A stretch of DNA of 64,000 nt from Subtercola endophyticus (GCF_021044565.1 NZ_CP087997.1:3162001-3226000), one strand, 5' to 3'; counted from the stretch's first letter, positions 18,799 to 27,204 are shown. Translations and numbers: made by a program. The notes: generated by a model from the sequence alone, not told the origin.

Positions 18799-20285
18799 AG
18801 CTTGAACACCGCCCGCGGAATCGTGGTCACCAGGTCGCGCACGATGGTCTCTGCCGCAGAACGCGTGATGCGGCCCTCGTGCACGAGTCGGGCCACGAAC
18901 CCGGCATCCACTCGGCGAGCCGTGTCGTGGCGGGCCGGAATCGACAAGAACGCACGAGTGTCGTCGATGAAACCGGATGACCGGTAGAACCCGGCCGTCT
19001 CGGTGGTTGCGGCGCGAAACCGCGTCATGGCGTCGGGCGCATCGAGAAACCACCACGGAGCCCCGATGTACACGCTCGGATAGAACCCGGCCAGCGGCGC
19101 GATCTCGCGCGAGTATGTGGTCTCGTCGACCGTGAAGAGCACGAGATGAAGGCTCGGCTCGAGGCCGTATTTCTCGAGCAGGGGGCGGAGTCCGCGCGTG
19201 AACGTGGTGGCTACGGGGATGTCGTGACCTGTGTCGGGCCCGAAGCGGTTGAAGGTCGCCGTGCTGTGGTTGCGCAGCACCCCGGCGTGCAGGGTCATGA
19301 CGAGGCCGTCGTCGACGCTCATCCGGGCCGACTGAAGCAGCATGTGGCCGCGGAAGACCCGCCGCTCGCCGGCATCGGCCGTGCCGGCCAGGGCCGCCTG
19401 AAACAGACGCTCGGCCTCGACGGCATCAAGATCGACGGTGAACGGCTCGAGCACTCCGTGGTCGGCAGAGACGGCTCCGTGCTCGATGAAGTACCGGCGG
19501 CGCTGTTCGAGAGCGCCGAGGTAGCCGGCGAACGTGGCGGAAGCGCCGGTGCGGGCGAGCAGGGTGGCGACTCCCTCGGCGAACCCGCGGGCATCCGGGT
19601 CGAGGTAGCGGTCGGGCCGGAACGTGGGCGCCACGGCCCCGAACTCCGCGCTGCCGCCTGCGCTGCCACCCGCGCCACCTCGCGGGCCACCGCCCGGCGC
19701 GCCGCCAGCCGACCCGGCGCCGAACCCCGCCGCACCGAACCCCGCGGCGCGCAGCGCATCGTGCTGGTCGAGTTCGTCGAGCGGATCGTCGGTAGTGGCC
19801 AGAAACTCGATGCCGAACTGGTCGAACAGCGCCCGCGGCAGAAACGCGGGCGAGGCGAGCCGCTCAGCGACCTGGTCATAGATCGTGTCGGCCGTCTCGG
19901 CGCTCACCTCGAGTTCGATGCCCAGCACCCCGGTGAGCTCCTCGTCGAGCCAGTACCCCGACGCGGTGCCGGCGAACAGCTGCCAGTTCGAGGCCAGCAG
20001 GCGCCAGGCCTCGCGCGGGTCGAAGTGGATGCCGCCCACGCCGAGCGCGCCGAGGTCGACGCCGGCGGCATGCAGCAGGCGCGTGACGTAGTGGTCGTGC
20101 GTGACGAAGAGCTCGGCCGCGTTGGCGAACGCACGATTCTCGGCGAGCAGCCGGGCCGGAACGTGTCCGTGCGGCGAGATGATCGGCAGCCCGCTCACGC
20201 TGTCGTAGAGTTCGCGGGCGGTTCGCCGAAGGGCAGGATCGCTCGGCAGAAGCCGGTCTGGGTCGCGACGCTGCGAGAGGTACAC
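18795..20285 (-). CDS. uxaC: Glucuronate isomerase with Gly/Ala-rich insertion
   Basis: GTG start at 20285, 496 aa. Family landmarks are the metal-binding SPHGHV near the N-terminus, the TFRPDRYLDP segment and the C-terminal GAPWWF block. It isomerises glucuronate/galacturonate to fructuronate/tagaturonate. About 30 residues of Gly/Ala-rich repeat are inserted between the conserved ALRAAGF helix and TFRPD, explaining the extra length. The start lies only 4 nt beyond the stop of an Asp23-type gene, with no room for its own promoter, so it may be read through from the sigma-factor operon. Confidence 0.88.
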   Translation of the reverse strand: MYLSQRRDPDRLLPSDPALRRTARELYDSVSGLPIISPHGHVPARLLAENRAFANAAELFVTHDHYVTRLLHAAGVDLGALGVGGIHFDPREAWRLLASNWQLFAGTASGYWLDEELTGVLGIELEVSAETADTIYDQVAERLASPAFLPRALFDQFGIEFLATTDDPLDELDQHDALRAAGFGAAGFGAGSAGGAPGGGPRGGAGGSAGGSAEFGAVAPTFRPDRYLDPDARGFAEGVATLLARTGASATFAGYLGALEQRRRYFIEHGAVSADHGVLEPFTVDLDAVEAERLFQAALAGTADAGERRVFRGHMLLQSARMSVDDGLVMTLHAGVLRNHSTATFNRFGPDTGHDIPVATTFTRGLRPLLEKYGLEPSLHLVLFTVDETTYSREIAPLAGFYPSVYIGAPWWFLDAPDAMTRFRAATTETAGFYRSSGFIDDTRAFLSIPARHDTARRVDAGFVARLVHEGRITRSAAETIVRDLVTTIPRAVFKL

Positions 20286-20289
20286 GCGT

Positions 20290-20748
20290 CTAGCCGACCA
20301 TGCCGATGCGCACGGTGATGTGAGCGGGCAGCGCGCCGATCGAGGCGAGGTACTCCCGAACCGCTTCGTGTGCCGCCTGTGCGGTCTCCCGCGCCGACGA
20401 GTCGACGCCGACACCGATCACCGCGGTGACGGTGGTGACCGCGGCGCCGGAGCCGGCGCCAGCGCCGGCGGGGTCGGCGGGGTCGGGGTCGGCCGGGTCG
20501 GTGGCGCCAGCGGTATAGGCGGCGGCGGTCGCATCCCCGGCCTCCGTCGCGGCGGCGTCCGCAACGACCAGCGATACCGACACCAGGGAAGGCACTTCGA
20601 CCAGGGTGGTCGCGGCGAGCACCCGGCCCACCACCGCTGCCGGCAGAGAGGCGCTGGGATACACCGCCACCACACCCGGAACGGAATGCAGCAGATCTTG
20701 CAGCGCCTGAGCAACAGCCCGGCTCGGTGTCTCGACGGCGTCAGACAT
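20290..20748 (-). CDS. Small Asp23/Gls24-associated protein
   Basis: 152 aa starting at ATG 20748, overlapping the preceding Asp23 gene by 8 nt. The N-terminal half (VPGVVAVYPS, VPSLVSVSLVV) and the C-terminal half (AVIGVGVDS, ITVRIGMVG) look like the alternating strands of an Asp23-type domain. They are separated by an Ala/Asp/Pro-rich linker that resembles an expansion. It is the last gene of the minus-strand sigma/Asp23 set. Function unknown; role in the envelope-stress cluster is inferred from position. Confidence 0.6.
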   Translation of the reverse strand: MSDAVETPSRAVAQALQDLLHSVPGVVAVYPSASLPAAVVGRVLAATTLVEVPSLVSVSLVVADAAATEAGDATAAAYTAGATDPADPDPADPAGAGAGSGAAVTTVTAVIGVGVDSSARETAQAAHEAVREYLASIGALPAHITVRIGMVG

Positions 20749-21496
20749 CGGCACTCCCCTCAACATCGGCCCGGGCATCCGGAGCCGCCGGCTGCACGTC
20801 GTGCACCGTGACGTCGACCGCGATCACGTTGAGGCGGGTATGCCGGGCCAGATCGGCCAGAATCGCCTGCCGAACGACCTCGGCCGTCTGCCGGATACTC
20901 TGCCCCCACAACACGCTGGCATCGACTTCGACCACCACGGGTTCGCCGGCAACGGTGACGTCGCCGACGAACCGGCAGCGCCCGATGAACAGCCCGGGTA
21001 CGCGGTCGCCCGCGGCGCGCACGATGGCCCGCACCGCGCCCTCGGTGATGACGAGGTTCGACGTCGTCGACTCTGCCTCGAGCAGCGGAATGTCGCGCCC
21101 GGCACGGGCCTGCAGGCTGATCTGGTTCAGGATGCCCGAGACCCACCCCTCGTCGACCCCCGACTGCGACGCCTCGTCGTCGGCGGCCAGCTGAGCGGTC
21201 AGCGCACGCAGTCGGGCGATCGCCGCGAGCGCGATCTGGCAGCCCGCGGAGTCGTCGATCGAGGCGTCGGGCGGCGTGAGACCGGCGTCGTAGTAGTCCG
21301 CGAGTTCATCGATGGTGTGGCCGTTGAGGTCGGCGCTGGTGAGCTCGAGACCGCCCAGCACGAGCGCGTCGTCGGCGGGAAGGCCTGTGTCGGCGGGAAG
21401 GCCGGTGCCGGCGGGAAGGCCGGTGCCGGCGGGCACACCGGGCACGCCGACGGCGCCGAGGCTCTCGGGAGGGGTCTGGTCGTTGATCGGGGTCAT
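20741..21496 (-). CDS. Asp23/Gls24 family envelope stress protein
   Basis: Start at ATG 21496, which overlaps the sigma-factor stop (ATGA) and has GGAGG at proper spacing; an ATG 6 nt earlier is too close to it. 251 aa. The C-terminal Asp23 domain is recognisable (NLVITEGAVRAIVRAAGDRVPG, then VDASVLWG and RLNVIAVDVTVHDV). The N-terminal part contains a 6-residue repeat (GLPAGTGLPAGTGLPADTG) followed by an acidic region. Asp23-type proteins are anchored at the membrane by small partner proteins and respond to alkaline or cell-wall stress. Confidence 0.8.
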   Translation of the reverse strand: MTPINDQTPPESLGAVGVPGVPAGTGLPAGTGLPADTGLPADDALVLGGLELTSADLNGHTIDELADYYDAGLTPPDASIDDSAGCQIALAAIARLRALTAQLAADDEASQSGVDEGWVSGILNQISLQARAGRDIPLLEAESTTSNLVITEGAVRAIVRAAGDRVPGLFIGRCRFVGDVTVAGEPVVVEVDASVLWGQSIRQTAEVVRQAILADLARHTRLNVIAVDVTVHDVQPAAPDARADVEGSADV

Positions 21497-22050
21497 CGCC
21501 ATGCCTCCATCTCTGAGATCACGCGCTTTCGCGCCCGTGACAATAAGCCTCGCACCGTGCTGACCGGCAGGCCGAGCTCGTCGGCGATGTCGTCGTAACT
21601 GTAACCCGCGACCTCCTTCATCAGCCAACACTGGCGCTGCTGCTCGGGCAGACGGGCGAGCACACGCGAGAGCTCGGACTGCACGGCGTGGTGCTCGGCG
21701 ACGGCCTCTGGCGAGTGCTGAACGGGCGCCGGCAGAGCGCGGCCGGTCGAGGAGTCGAGCTCGTCGTGCGGGTGCCGGGCACGAATGCGGTCGAGGGCCT
21801 TGCGGTTGACGATGCGCATCATCCAGCTCTTCACGACGCCCGGATCAGACAGCGAGGGCAATTGCTGCCAGGCCGTGATGAAGGCGGCCTGAACAACGTC
21901 GTCGACCTCATCGGTCGATTGGAGCATCCGCCCCGCGTAGCCGCGCATGAGGCCGGCGTAACGACGCACCAGAACCTCGAACGCACGAACGTCACCGTCT
22001 GCGGCGCGACCAGCGAGAGTTCGGTCGTCGGCGTCGGAGATCGGTGCCAC
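21493..22050 (-). CDS. ECF-family RNA polymerase sigma factor
   Basis: Likely GTG start at 22050 (185 aa); an upstream GTG at 22101 would add a Cys-rich extension. Region 2 is visible as AFEVLVRRYAGLMRGYA and DEVDDVVQAAFITAW, and region 4 as LPEQQRQCWLMKEVAGYSYD with the HTH GLPVSTVRGLLSRARKR. It directs polymerase to a small regulon, most simply the flanking Asp23 genes on both strands. No anti-sigma factor gene with a zinc motif is adjacent; the Asp23-type proteins themselves or a distant gene may control it. Confidence 0.88.
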   Translation of the reverse strand: MAPISDADDRTLAGRAADGDVRAFEVLVRRYAGLMRGYAGRMLQSTDEVDDVVQAAFITAWQQLPSLSDPGVVKSWMMRIVNRKALDRIRARHPHDELDSSTGRALPAPVQHSPEAVAEHHAVQSELSRVLARLPEQQRQCWLMKEVAGYSYDDIADELGLPVSTVRGLLSRARKRVISEMEAWR

Positions 22051-22208
22051 CCGCCACCGCCTCTCACGAAACGCGGCAGAGGAACAGCCGCACTTCAACA
22101 CAACTCTTGCACCGAGCGTGACGAATGCCCTACTGACCGCGTCTTACTGGCAACACCCCATCATCGCCCATCACCGTGGGCCGATCAATACAGTTCAGGA
22201 GCACCATC

Positions 22209-22658
22209 ATGGCGAACACGTCAAGCACCCCCGTTGCATCCACCCCCCTCGGCACGCCGCTCGACTCGCAGACCACCTTCGGCAAGACCGTGATCAACGA
22301 CAGCGTCGTGGCGAAGGTCGCCGGCATTGCGGCCCGCGAGGCATCCGGAGTGCACGCCCTCGGCGGCGGCGCGGCTCGCGCGCTCGGCGCCATTCGCGGC
22401 GTCATCGGCAACACCGACCTGTCGCAGGGCATCAGCGTCGAGGTCGGCGAAACCCAGGTCGCGGTCGACGTCGCCATCGTCGCCGAGTACCCGGTTCCGC
22501 TGCAGGTCGTGGCGGCGGATGTTCGGGCCGCCGTTATTTCTGCCGTCGAGACCATCATCGGCATGGAGGTCACCGAGGTCAACGTGACCGTGAACGACGT
22601 GTACATCGCCAGCGAAGACAACAGCAGCGACGACCAGGGCGAGGCGCGAGTCCAGTGA
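22209..22658 (+). CDS. Asp23/Gls24 family envelope stress protein
   Basis: 149 aa from ATG 22209 with AGGAG 8 nt upstream. Typical Asp23 text: TVINDSVVAKVAGIAAREASGVHALG, then VEVGETQVAVDVAIVAEYPVPL, and a C-terminal EVTEVNVTVNDVYI. It is first in the plus-strand arm of the cluster and divergent from the sigma factor; the shared 158-bp region must hold both promoters. Stop overlaps the DUF2273 start (GTGA). Confidence 0.88.
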   Translation: MANTSSTPVASTPLGTPLDSQTTFGKTVINDSVVAKVAGIAAREASGVHALGGGAARALGAIRGVIGNTDLSQGISVEVGETQVAVDVAIVAEYPVPLQVVAADVRAAVISAVETIIGMEVTEVNVTVNDVYIASEDNSSDDQGEARVQ

Positions 22659-22846
22659 CCGCCACGAAGTTCGGCATCATCATCGGGGCGGTTCTCGCCC
22701 TGGTCTGGATCATCTTCGGCTTCTGGGCGTTCTTCTTCGTGTTGATCGCCATGATCGTCGGAGCCGTCATCGGCCGATTCGTCGATGGCAAACTCGACGT
22801 CGGCACTCTCGTCGGAGCGTTCCAAGGGAAACGCTCCTCGTCGTGA
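22655..22846 (+). CDS. DUF2273 small membrane protein
   Basis: 63 aa from GTG 22655. Almost entirely hydrophobic (two adjacent membrane segments, FGIIIGAVLALVWIIFGF and FFFVLIAMIVGAVIGRF) with a short charged tail. DUF2273 proteins regularly accompany Asp23 genes and probably serve as membrane partners. Coupled on both sides by 4-nt overlaps. Confidence 0.85.
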   Translation: MTATKFGIIIGAVLALVWIIFGFWAFFFVLIAMIVGAVIGRFVDGKLDVGTLVGAFQGKRSSS

Positions 22847-23295
22847 CGGCCGCGCAAGGCGCGGTCGCGCGTGGCGTGCCGTTCGGCGGAGCGCTCGGAC
22901 GCGCCCCCGGTGACACAGTCGGGCGCGGGGCCGAAAACGCTCTCGACCGCGCTGGTTCGCGCGGGCGCACCCGCGTCACGTCGAAGGCCATCACCCGAGT
23001 CGCGACCGCGCTCGGCGCCGAGGCACTCGACGTCGCCATCCGCAGCGTGAGCGTGCGTTTAAGCGACGACAACGGGATGCTCGCGGTCACGGTTTCGGGG
23101 CCCATCAGGGTATCCGCGCTGAATGACCTGGTCGACGCCGCAGTGGTGTCGCCCGGAGAAACGATCCTCGAGCGCTGCGAACGGGCGCAATCGCACATTC
23201 GAGAGGTCACCTCGGCATTGACCGGCGCGAGCATTTCGCGGGTCACCGTTCACCTCACCGGTATCGAAACCACCCAGAAGGAGCGCGTGAAGTGA
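22843..23295 (+). CDS. Asp23-like protein
   Basis: 150 aa from GTG 22843 (GTGA overlap). A basic, Gly-rich N-terminus is followed by a degenerate Asp23 domain (VTSKAITRVATALGAEALDV, RVSALNDLVDAAVV, SISRVTVHLTGIE). It is co-translated with DUF2273 and the DUF6286-type gene. Less conserved than the 22209 paralog; assignment partly from context. Confidence 0.7.
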   Translation: MTAAQGAVARGVPFGGALGRAPGDTVGRGAENALDRAGSRGRTRVTSKAITRVATALGAEALDVAIRSVSVRLSDDNGMLAVTVSGPIRVSALNDLVDAAVVSPGETILERCERAQSHIREVTSALTGASISRVTVHLTGIETTQKERVK

Positions 23296-23957
23296 GCGCC
23301 ACAACTCCGAGCGAGGTCAGAACTCCCAGAGCTCCCGCGGCGAACACCAGCTCGCACTCGCCCGCCGCCGAGAACAGCGCGGGCACAGCACGGTTGTACC
23401 GCCGGGTCGCCCGGCGCGAAACGCACTCGCCGCGGTCGACGGTCGCCATCGTGCTCGCTGTGCTCGTGCTGCTGTTCTTCGTGTACGGCGGCACCGAGAT
23501 CGTGCTCAACATGCTCGGGCTGCGCGCGCTCGTCGCGAGCCCGACGCAGGTGGCCGACGCCATCGGCGCCGCGACCACCGACGACAGCGGCACCGTGCTC
23601 GCCGTGGGTATCGCCGCAGCGGTCATCGGCCTGGTCTTCGTGCTGATCGGCCTCACCGGCGCCAGGCGCGCCAGGCATCTGCTGCCGGATGATCGATCCG
23701 TCGTCGTGGTCGACAACGAGGTCATCGCCTCCGCCGTCGCCCGGCACGCCTCGCTCGCCGGCGAAGTCGACCCCGACAACACCCTCGTCACCGTGACGCA
23801 TCGCCGGGCTCAGGTTCGGCTGACGCCGTCGTCCGGGCATCCGGTCGACCGTGCGGCGGTCGTCGCGGCCGCAGAGCGCGAGCTCGCCACCGCGCAGTAC
23901 CAGCCCGCGATCTCGGCGAGCGTTCAGATCGCCAGCCAAGGAAAGGTCGGAGCATGA
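23292..23957 (+). CDS. DUF6286-like membrane protein of the Asp23 cluster
   Basis: 221 aa, GTG start in a GTGA overlap. Cytoplasmic Ser/Ala/Arg-rich N-terminus, then two membrane helices (around residues 52-72 and 110-128), then a soluble domain with VTVTHRRAQVRLTPSSG text. Matches the DUF6286-type proteins that accompany actinobacterial Asp23 genes. Probably an anchor or sensor for the Asp23 proteins. Confidence 0.7.
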   Translation: MSATTPSEVRTPRAPAANTSSHSPAAENSAGTARLYRRVARRETHSPRSTVAIVLAVLVLLFFVYGGTEIVLNMLGLRALVASPTQVADAIGAATTDDSGTVLAVGIAAAVIGLVFVLIGLTGARRARHLLPDDRSVVVVDNEVIASAVARHASLAGEVDPDNTLVTVTHRRAQVRLTPSSGHPVDRAAVVAAAERELATAQYQPAISASVQIASQGKVGA

Positions 23958-24559
23958 ACAGCACCAATCGCGGTGCGAACCGCCTCGTGATCATCGTGTT
24001 CGGCCTGGTGCTGATGGCGCTCGGGGCGGCAGCTATTCTCGCCGCGACGCCGACCGTCGTTCGTGACAACTGGGCCTCGGGGTACGCGTCGACACGCTCG
24101 ACGATCGTCTCGTGGCTGCAGCAGACGCCGCTGAACGGGCCCGGCACGAGCTGGCTCTGGCTGATCGGTCTCGCCGCTCTCGTGGTGGTCGGGGTGCTGC
24201 TCGTGCTCTTCATCACGCGGCAGGGGCGCGGGCACACGGGCCTGCTCTACTCGCAGACGCCGTCGTCGGCTGGCCAAACCCTCGTCGACGCCGCGGTCGC
24301 GGAGCGGGCGCTCGGCGATTCCCTGCGCGACCGTCCTGAGTTCGTCACGTCGAACGTGTCGACATACCGGGTCTCGCGGCAGCCGATGCTCAAGATCTCG
24401 GTCACGTGCCGTCGCGGTGTTTCACCGCGCGATGCGGTGGCGGTCGTGACGGGCCGCCTGCGCGCCTTCGACGCCTTGTTCGGCCAGACGACTCCCGCGC
24501 TCATCCAGGTGAGCGGCGGCTTCCGCGCACGCACCACCCGCGCGACCCGCATCGGCTGA
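23954..24559 (+). CDS. AmaP-like membrane protein of the Asp23 cluster
   Basis: 201 aa from ATG 23954 (ATGA overlap). Two membrane helices (about residues 10-30 and 67-86) and a C-terminal soluble domain with an Asp23-type strand pattern. The layout (two helices near the N-terminus, Asp23-interacting tail) resembles AmaP anchors of the alkaline shock system. Last gene of the plus arm; a hairpin follows at 24609. Confidence 0.65.
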   Translation: MNSTNRGANRLVIIVFGLVLMALGAAAILAATPTVVRDNWASGYASTRSTIVSWLQQTPLNGPGTSWLWLIGLAALVVVGVLLVLFITRQGRGHTGLLYSQTPSSAGQTLVDAAVAERALGDSLRDRPEFVTSNVSTYRVSRQPMLKISVTCRRGVSPRDAVAVVTGRLRAFDALFGQTTPALIQVSGGFRARTTRATRIG

Positions 24560-24608
24560 CGCCCGCCGGGTCGCCCGCGTAGCCCAACCTCCCGGCAACA
24601 CAAAAAGT

Positions 24609-24661
24609 AGGAGGATTCGACACCGTGACGGCAATAGGCCGACACCGTGTCGAATCCTCCT
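24609..24661. terminator. Long inverted repeat after the Asp23 operon
   Basis: Perfect 15-bp arms AGGAGGATTCGACAC (24609-24623) and complement (24647-24661), followed by CTTTTCTC. Good candidate intrinsic terminator for the plus-strand operon. The arm resembles the repeat at 33739, which suggests a dispersed element family. Confidence 0.6.
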
Positions 24662-24730
24662 CTTTTCTCGAAGCCATGGCCGGGGGATCGTGAGAGAATT
24701 GACACTTCCCGAATCGAAGCAGGCCCTACC

Positions 24731-24874
24731 GTGAGTTACACCCCACCCGAAGAGCCCGGCGAACCGGGCCAGCGCAAGAAGCCGTCGAACGGGCGCATCG
24801 CGGTGTGGGTGGGTGTCGCCGCTGTTGGGCTCTACTTTCTCATCTCGGGCATCATCGGTATCGTCACCCACTGA
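24731..24874 (+). CDS. Small membrane protein, 47 aa
   Basis: GTG start at 24731 chosen because the earlier in-frame start lies in the hairpin region. The protein has a proline/glutamate-rich start (YTPPEEPGEPGQ), a basic patch RKKPSNGR, and one membrane helix (VWVGVAAVGLYFLISGIIGI). Function unknown. Its stop is followed immediately by a 19-bp tandem repeat. Confidence 0.55.
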   Translation: MSYTPPEEPGEPGQRKKPSNGRIAVWVGVAAVGLYFLISGIIGIVTH

Positions 24875-24877
24875 TGC

Positions 24878-24954
24878 GCGGTAGTTCGGCGCCACCGCGG
24901 TAGTTCGGCGCCACCGCGGTAGTTCGAAAGGGTGCGGATGCGCCCAACTACCGC
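24878..24954. repeat. 19-bp tandem repeat with inverted tail
   Basis: GCGGTAGTTCGGCGCCACC at 24878-24896 and 24897-24915, then a partial third copy (24916-24926). AACTACCGC at 24946-24954 is the inverse of the third copy's start and can form a 9-bp stem with it. Begins 3 nt after a stop codon. Confidence 0.85.
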
Positions 24955-24982
24955 ATCTGCACGGCGGCGAGTCGAGACACCG

Positions 24983-25049
24983 AACCGGCTAGGCCAGGGG
25001 GTTGGGACAACCGGCTAGGCCAGGGGGTTGGGACAACCGGCTAGGCCAG
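24983..25049. repeat. 26-bp tandem repeat overlapping a stop codon
   Basis: Two full 26-bp copies (24983-25008, 25009-25034) starting AACCGGCTAGGCCAGGGG, and a third 15-bp partial copy (25035-25049). The partial copy contains the stop and last codons of the minus-strand ABC gene, so the gene end has been tandemly duplicated downstream. Confidence 0.9.
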
Positions 25050-27131
25050 CGGGCGGATCATGGTCGCCAGCAGGTTCTGCGGCGACGCGTCGAGGGTCGA
25101 GATCTCGGCCGTGATGCGGCCGTCGACCATCGTGTAGACGCGGGTGGTCATGACCAGCAGCTCCTCGATGTCGGCCGACACGAGAAGAACCGCCGTACCC
25201 GAGGCCGCCAACTGCACGATGAGGTCACGCAGCTGCAACGCGGCATCCGGCGCGACACCCCGCGTCGGATGATCGAGAACGACGACCTTGGGCCGGCGCT
25301 CGGGCGGCTGGTCGAGCCAGATCTCGAGCGCCTCGCGCGAGCGGGAGCCGGGCCCGCCGCTCACGCCGCTCACGCCGCCCGCCCCGGCGGCACCCGAGCC
25401 TCCGCGCCCGCTACGGCGAGCGCCCCCGAACTCCGCGATGGCATCAGCGCTGGAATCGGTGGCCGACGGCTCAGCGTCGAGGTCGTCCAGTCCGGGGCCC
25501 GCACCATCGGCGCCGTCGGCCCCGCCGGTAACCCGCGCACCACCACGCGCACCACCGGCACCACCACGCGCACCATCTGCATCGCCGACACCACGCGCAC
25601 CGCCGCTCCCACCGGCACCCCGCGCACCATCGGCATCGCCGACACCACGCGCACCGCCGACACCACCACGCCCCCCGCCAGCCCCGCCGACGCCACCCAC
25701 CGCATCGCCGACACCCCGCGCACCGCCGACCCCGCCAACACCACGCGCATCGCCGGCCCCGCCGACATCACCACGCCCACCGCCGGCCCCGCCAGCACCA
25801 CTCCGCGCACCACCGACAGCACCCCGCCCGCCGCCCGCCCCGCCGAGACCACCCGCCGCATCGCCGCTGCCGGGCATCCGCGCCCCCCGCACGATGTCGG
25901 AGATGCCCCCGAGCCTGAACGCGGGCGCCGCCGTGCGGTAGTCGCGTTTGCGATCAATCAGCCCGAGGCGCGCCAGCCGCGCCAGGGTCGACGGCGAGAT
26001 GCTTGAGGGCAGGCCGCCGAGCAATCCGAGGTCATACGTGGTGTTGGAGTCGGTCGCGAGGCTGAGGCCGGCCGCGATCGACTCCGCCGGGCTGCGCGCG
26101 GCGAACGGATGCCCGCCCAGCAGAATCTCGCCCGACACCGCCGGCCCGTACGACCGCCCGAACAGGCTCAGGGCGAGCTCGCTGATTCCCGAGCCGTCGA
26201 GCCCCGCGAGCCCCACGATCTCGCTGGCCCGAACCGTGAGCGACACGTCGCGCACCACGGCGAGCGCAGGGTCGAGCGGATGAAACGCCGACCACCCCCG
26301 CACATCGAGCACCACGGGCCCCGGCTCGATCGACTCGTGCCGAATGCGGCGCACCACGTGGATGTTCGTGGTCATGTACCCCACCAGCCGCGCTTCGACG
26401 GCCGCAGCCTCAGCCCCCGAATCCTCGAGCCCACCACCACCGCCCGCCACCCGCAGCGTCTCCACCGCGCTCCCCCGCGAGAGCACCGTGATCGACCCCG
26501 CCACCCGCAGCAGCATGTCCGCCCGGTAGGTCGCCACGACCACCGTGACGCCCGCGGCCGCCAGCCCCGCGATACCGCGTGCGACGAGGGCGAGCCCCCG
26601 GGCATCCAACCCGCTGAACGGCTCGTCGATGAGCACGATGCGCCGCCCCGCCACCAGCGCGCGTGCGAGTTCGATCACCCGTCGCTCGCCCGCGTCGAGG
26701 TCACCCGCGGGCTTGCGCACCGGCACGGCCGGCAGCCCGAGGCGGGCGAGCAAGGCGCCCGACTCGGCGTACATGCGGCCGAACCGAACGATGCCGCCGA
26801 ACGACTTCTCGCGCCCCAGAAACACGTTCTCGGCCACCGACAGATGCGGCACGATGCTGGGCTCACCACGCACCACAGCGACGCCGGCCGCCTCTGCGGC
26901 AGCATGCCCCGCGAACGACACGGCGACCCCGTCGATCTCGAGCCGCCCCGCCGTCAGGGGCAAGTACCCGCCGATGACCGCGAGCAGCTCCGACGCTCCC
27001 GACAGGTTCTCGCCGAGCACCCCGTGCACGCCGCCGCGTGCCACCTCGAACGACACAGAACGGATGCCCGTGCCCGCACTCGACCGGGCTGAGATCGAAC
27101 TCAGCCGCAGTGAGAGCGGGGGCACGGGCAT
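25041..27131 (-). CDS. Degenerate RbsA/MmsA-like ABC protein with giant Gly/Ala-rich insert
   Basis: 696 aa against about 500 for the family. Domain 1 keeps Walker B (VLIDEPFSGLD, about 165-175) but its P-loop reads GENLSGASE (40-48), so the ATP-binding Lys is replaced by Ala46 and the following Thr by Glu. The Q-loop region (VVRGEPSIV) also lacks Gln. Domain 2 keeps GLDGSGISEL and LDHPTRG, but its LSGGNQQK signature is gone. That place is filled by roughly 180 residues of GGARGVGDADGARG-like repeats (nt about 25345-25880). It follows the permease of a complete ChvE-MmsAB importer 73 nt downstream. Probably a non-ATPase accessory or a decaying duplicate. Confidence 0.8.
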   Translation of the reverse strand: MPVPPLSLRLSSISARSSAGTGIRSVSFEVARGGVHGVLGENLSGASELLAVIGGYLPLTAGRLEIDGVAVSFAGHAAAEAAGVAVVRGEPSIVPHLSVAENVFLGREKSFGGIVRFGRMYAESGALLARLGLPAVPVRKPAGDLDAGERRVIELARALVAGRRIVLIDEPFSGLDARGLALVARGIAGLAAAGVTVVVATYRADMLLRVAGSITVLSRGSAVETLRVAGGGGGLEDSGAEAAAVEARLVGYMTTNIHVVRRIRHESIEPGPVVLDVRGWSAFHPLDPALAVVRDVSLTVRASEIVGLAGLDGSGISELALSLFGRSYGPAVSGEILLGGHPFAARSPAESIAAGLSLATDSNTTYDLGLLGGLPSSISPSTLARLARLGLIDRKRDYRTAAPAFRLGGISDIVRGARMPGSGDAAGGLGGAGGGRGAVGGARSGAGGAGGGRGDVGGAGDARGVGGVGGARGVGDAVGGVGGAGGGRGGVGGARGVGDADGARGAGGSGGARGVGDADGARGGAGGARGGARVTGGADGADGAGPGLDDLDAEPSATDSSADAIAEFGGARRSGRGGSGAAGAGGVSGVSGGPGSRSREALEIWLDQPPERRPKVVVLDHPTRGVAPDAALQLRDLIVQLAASGTAVLLVSADIEELLVMTTRVYTMVDGRITAEISTLDASPQNLLATMIRPLA

Positions 27132-27204
27132 CCGTTCAGGCTAAACGAAACGCGGCAGATACGCAGAGGCAAACACAGATGCACCGCAAAGCGAACGCAA
27201 CCGC

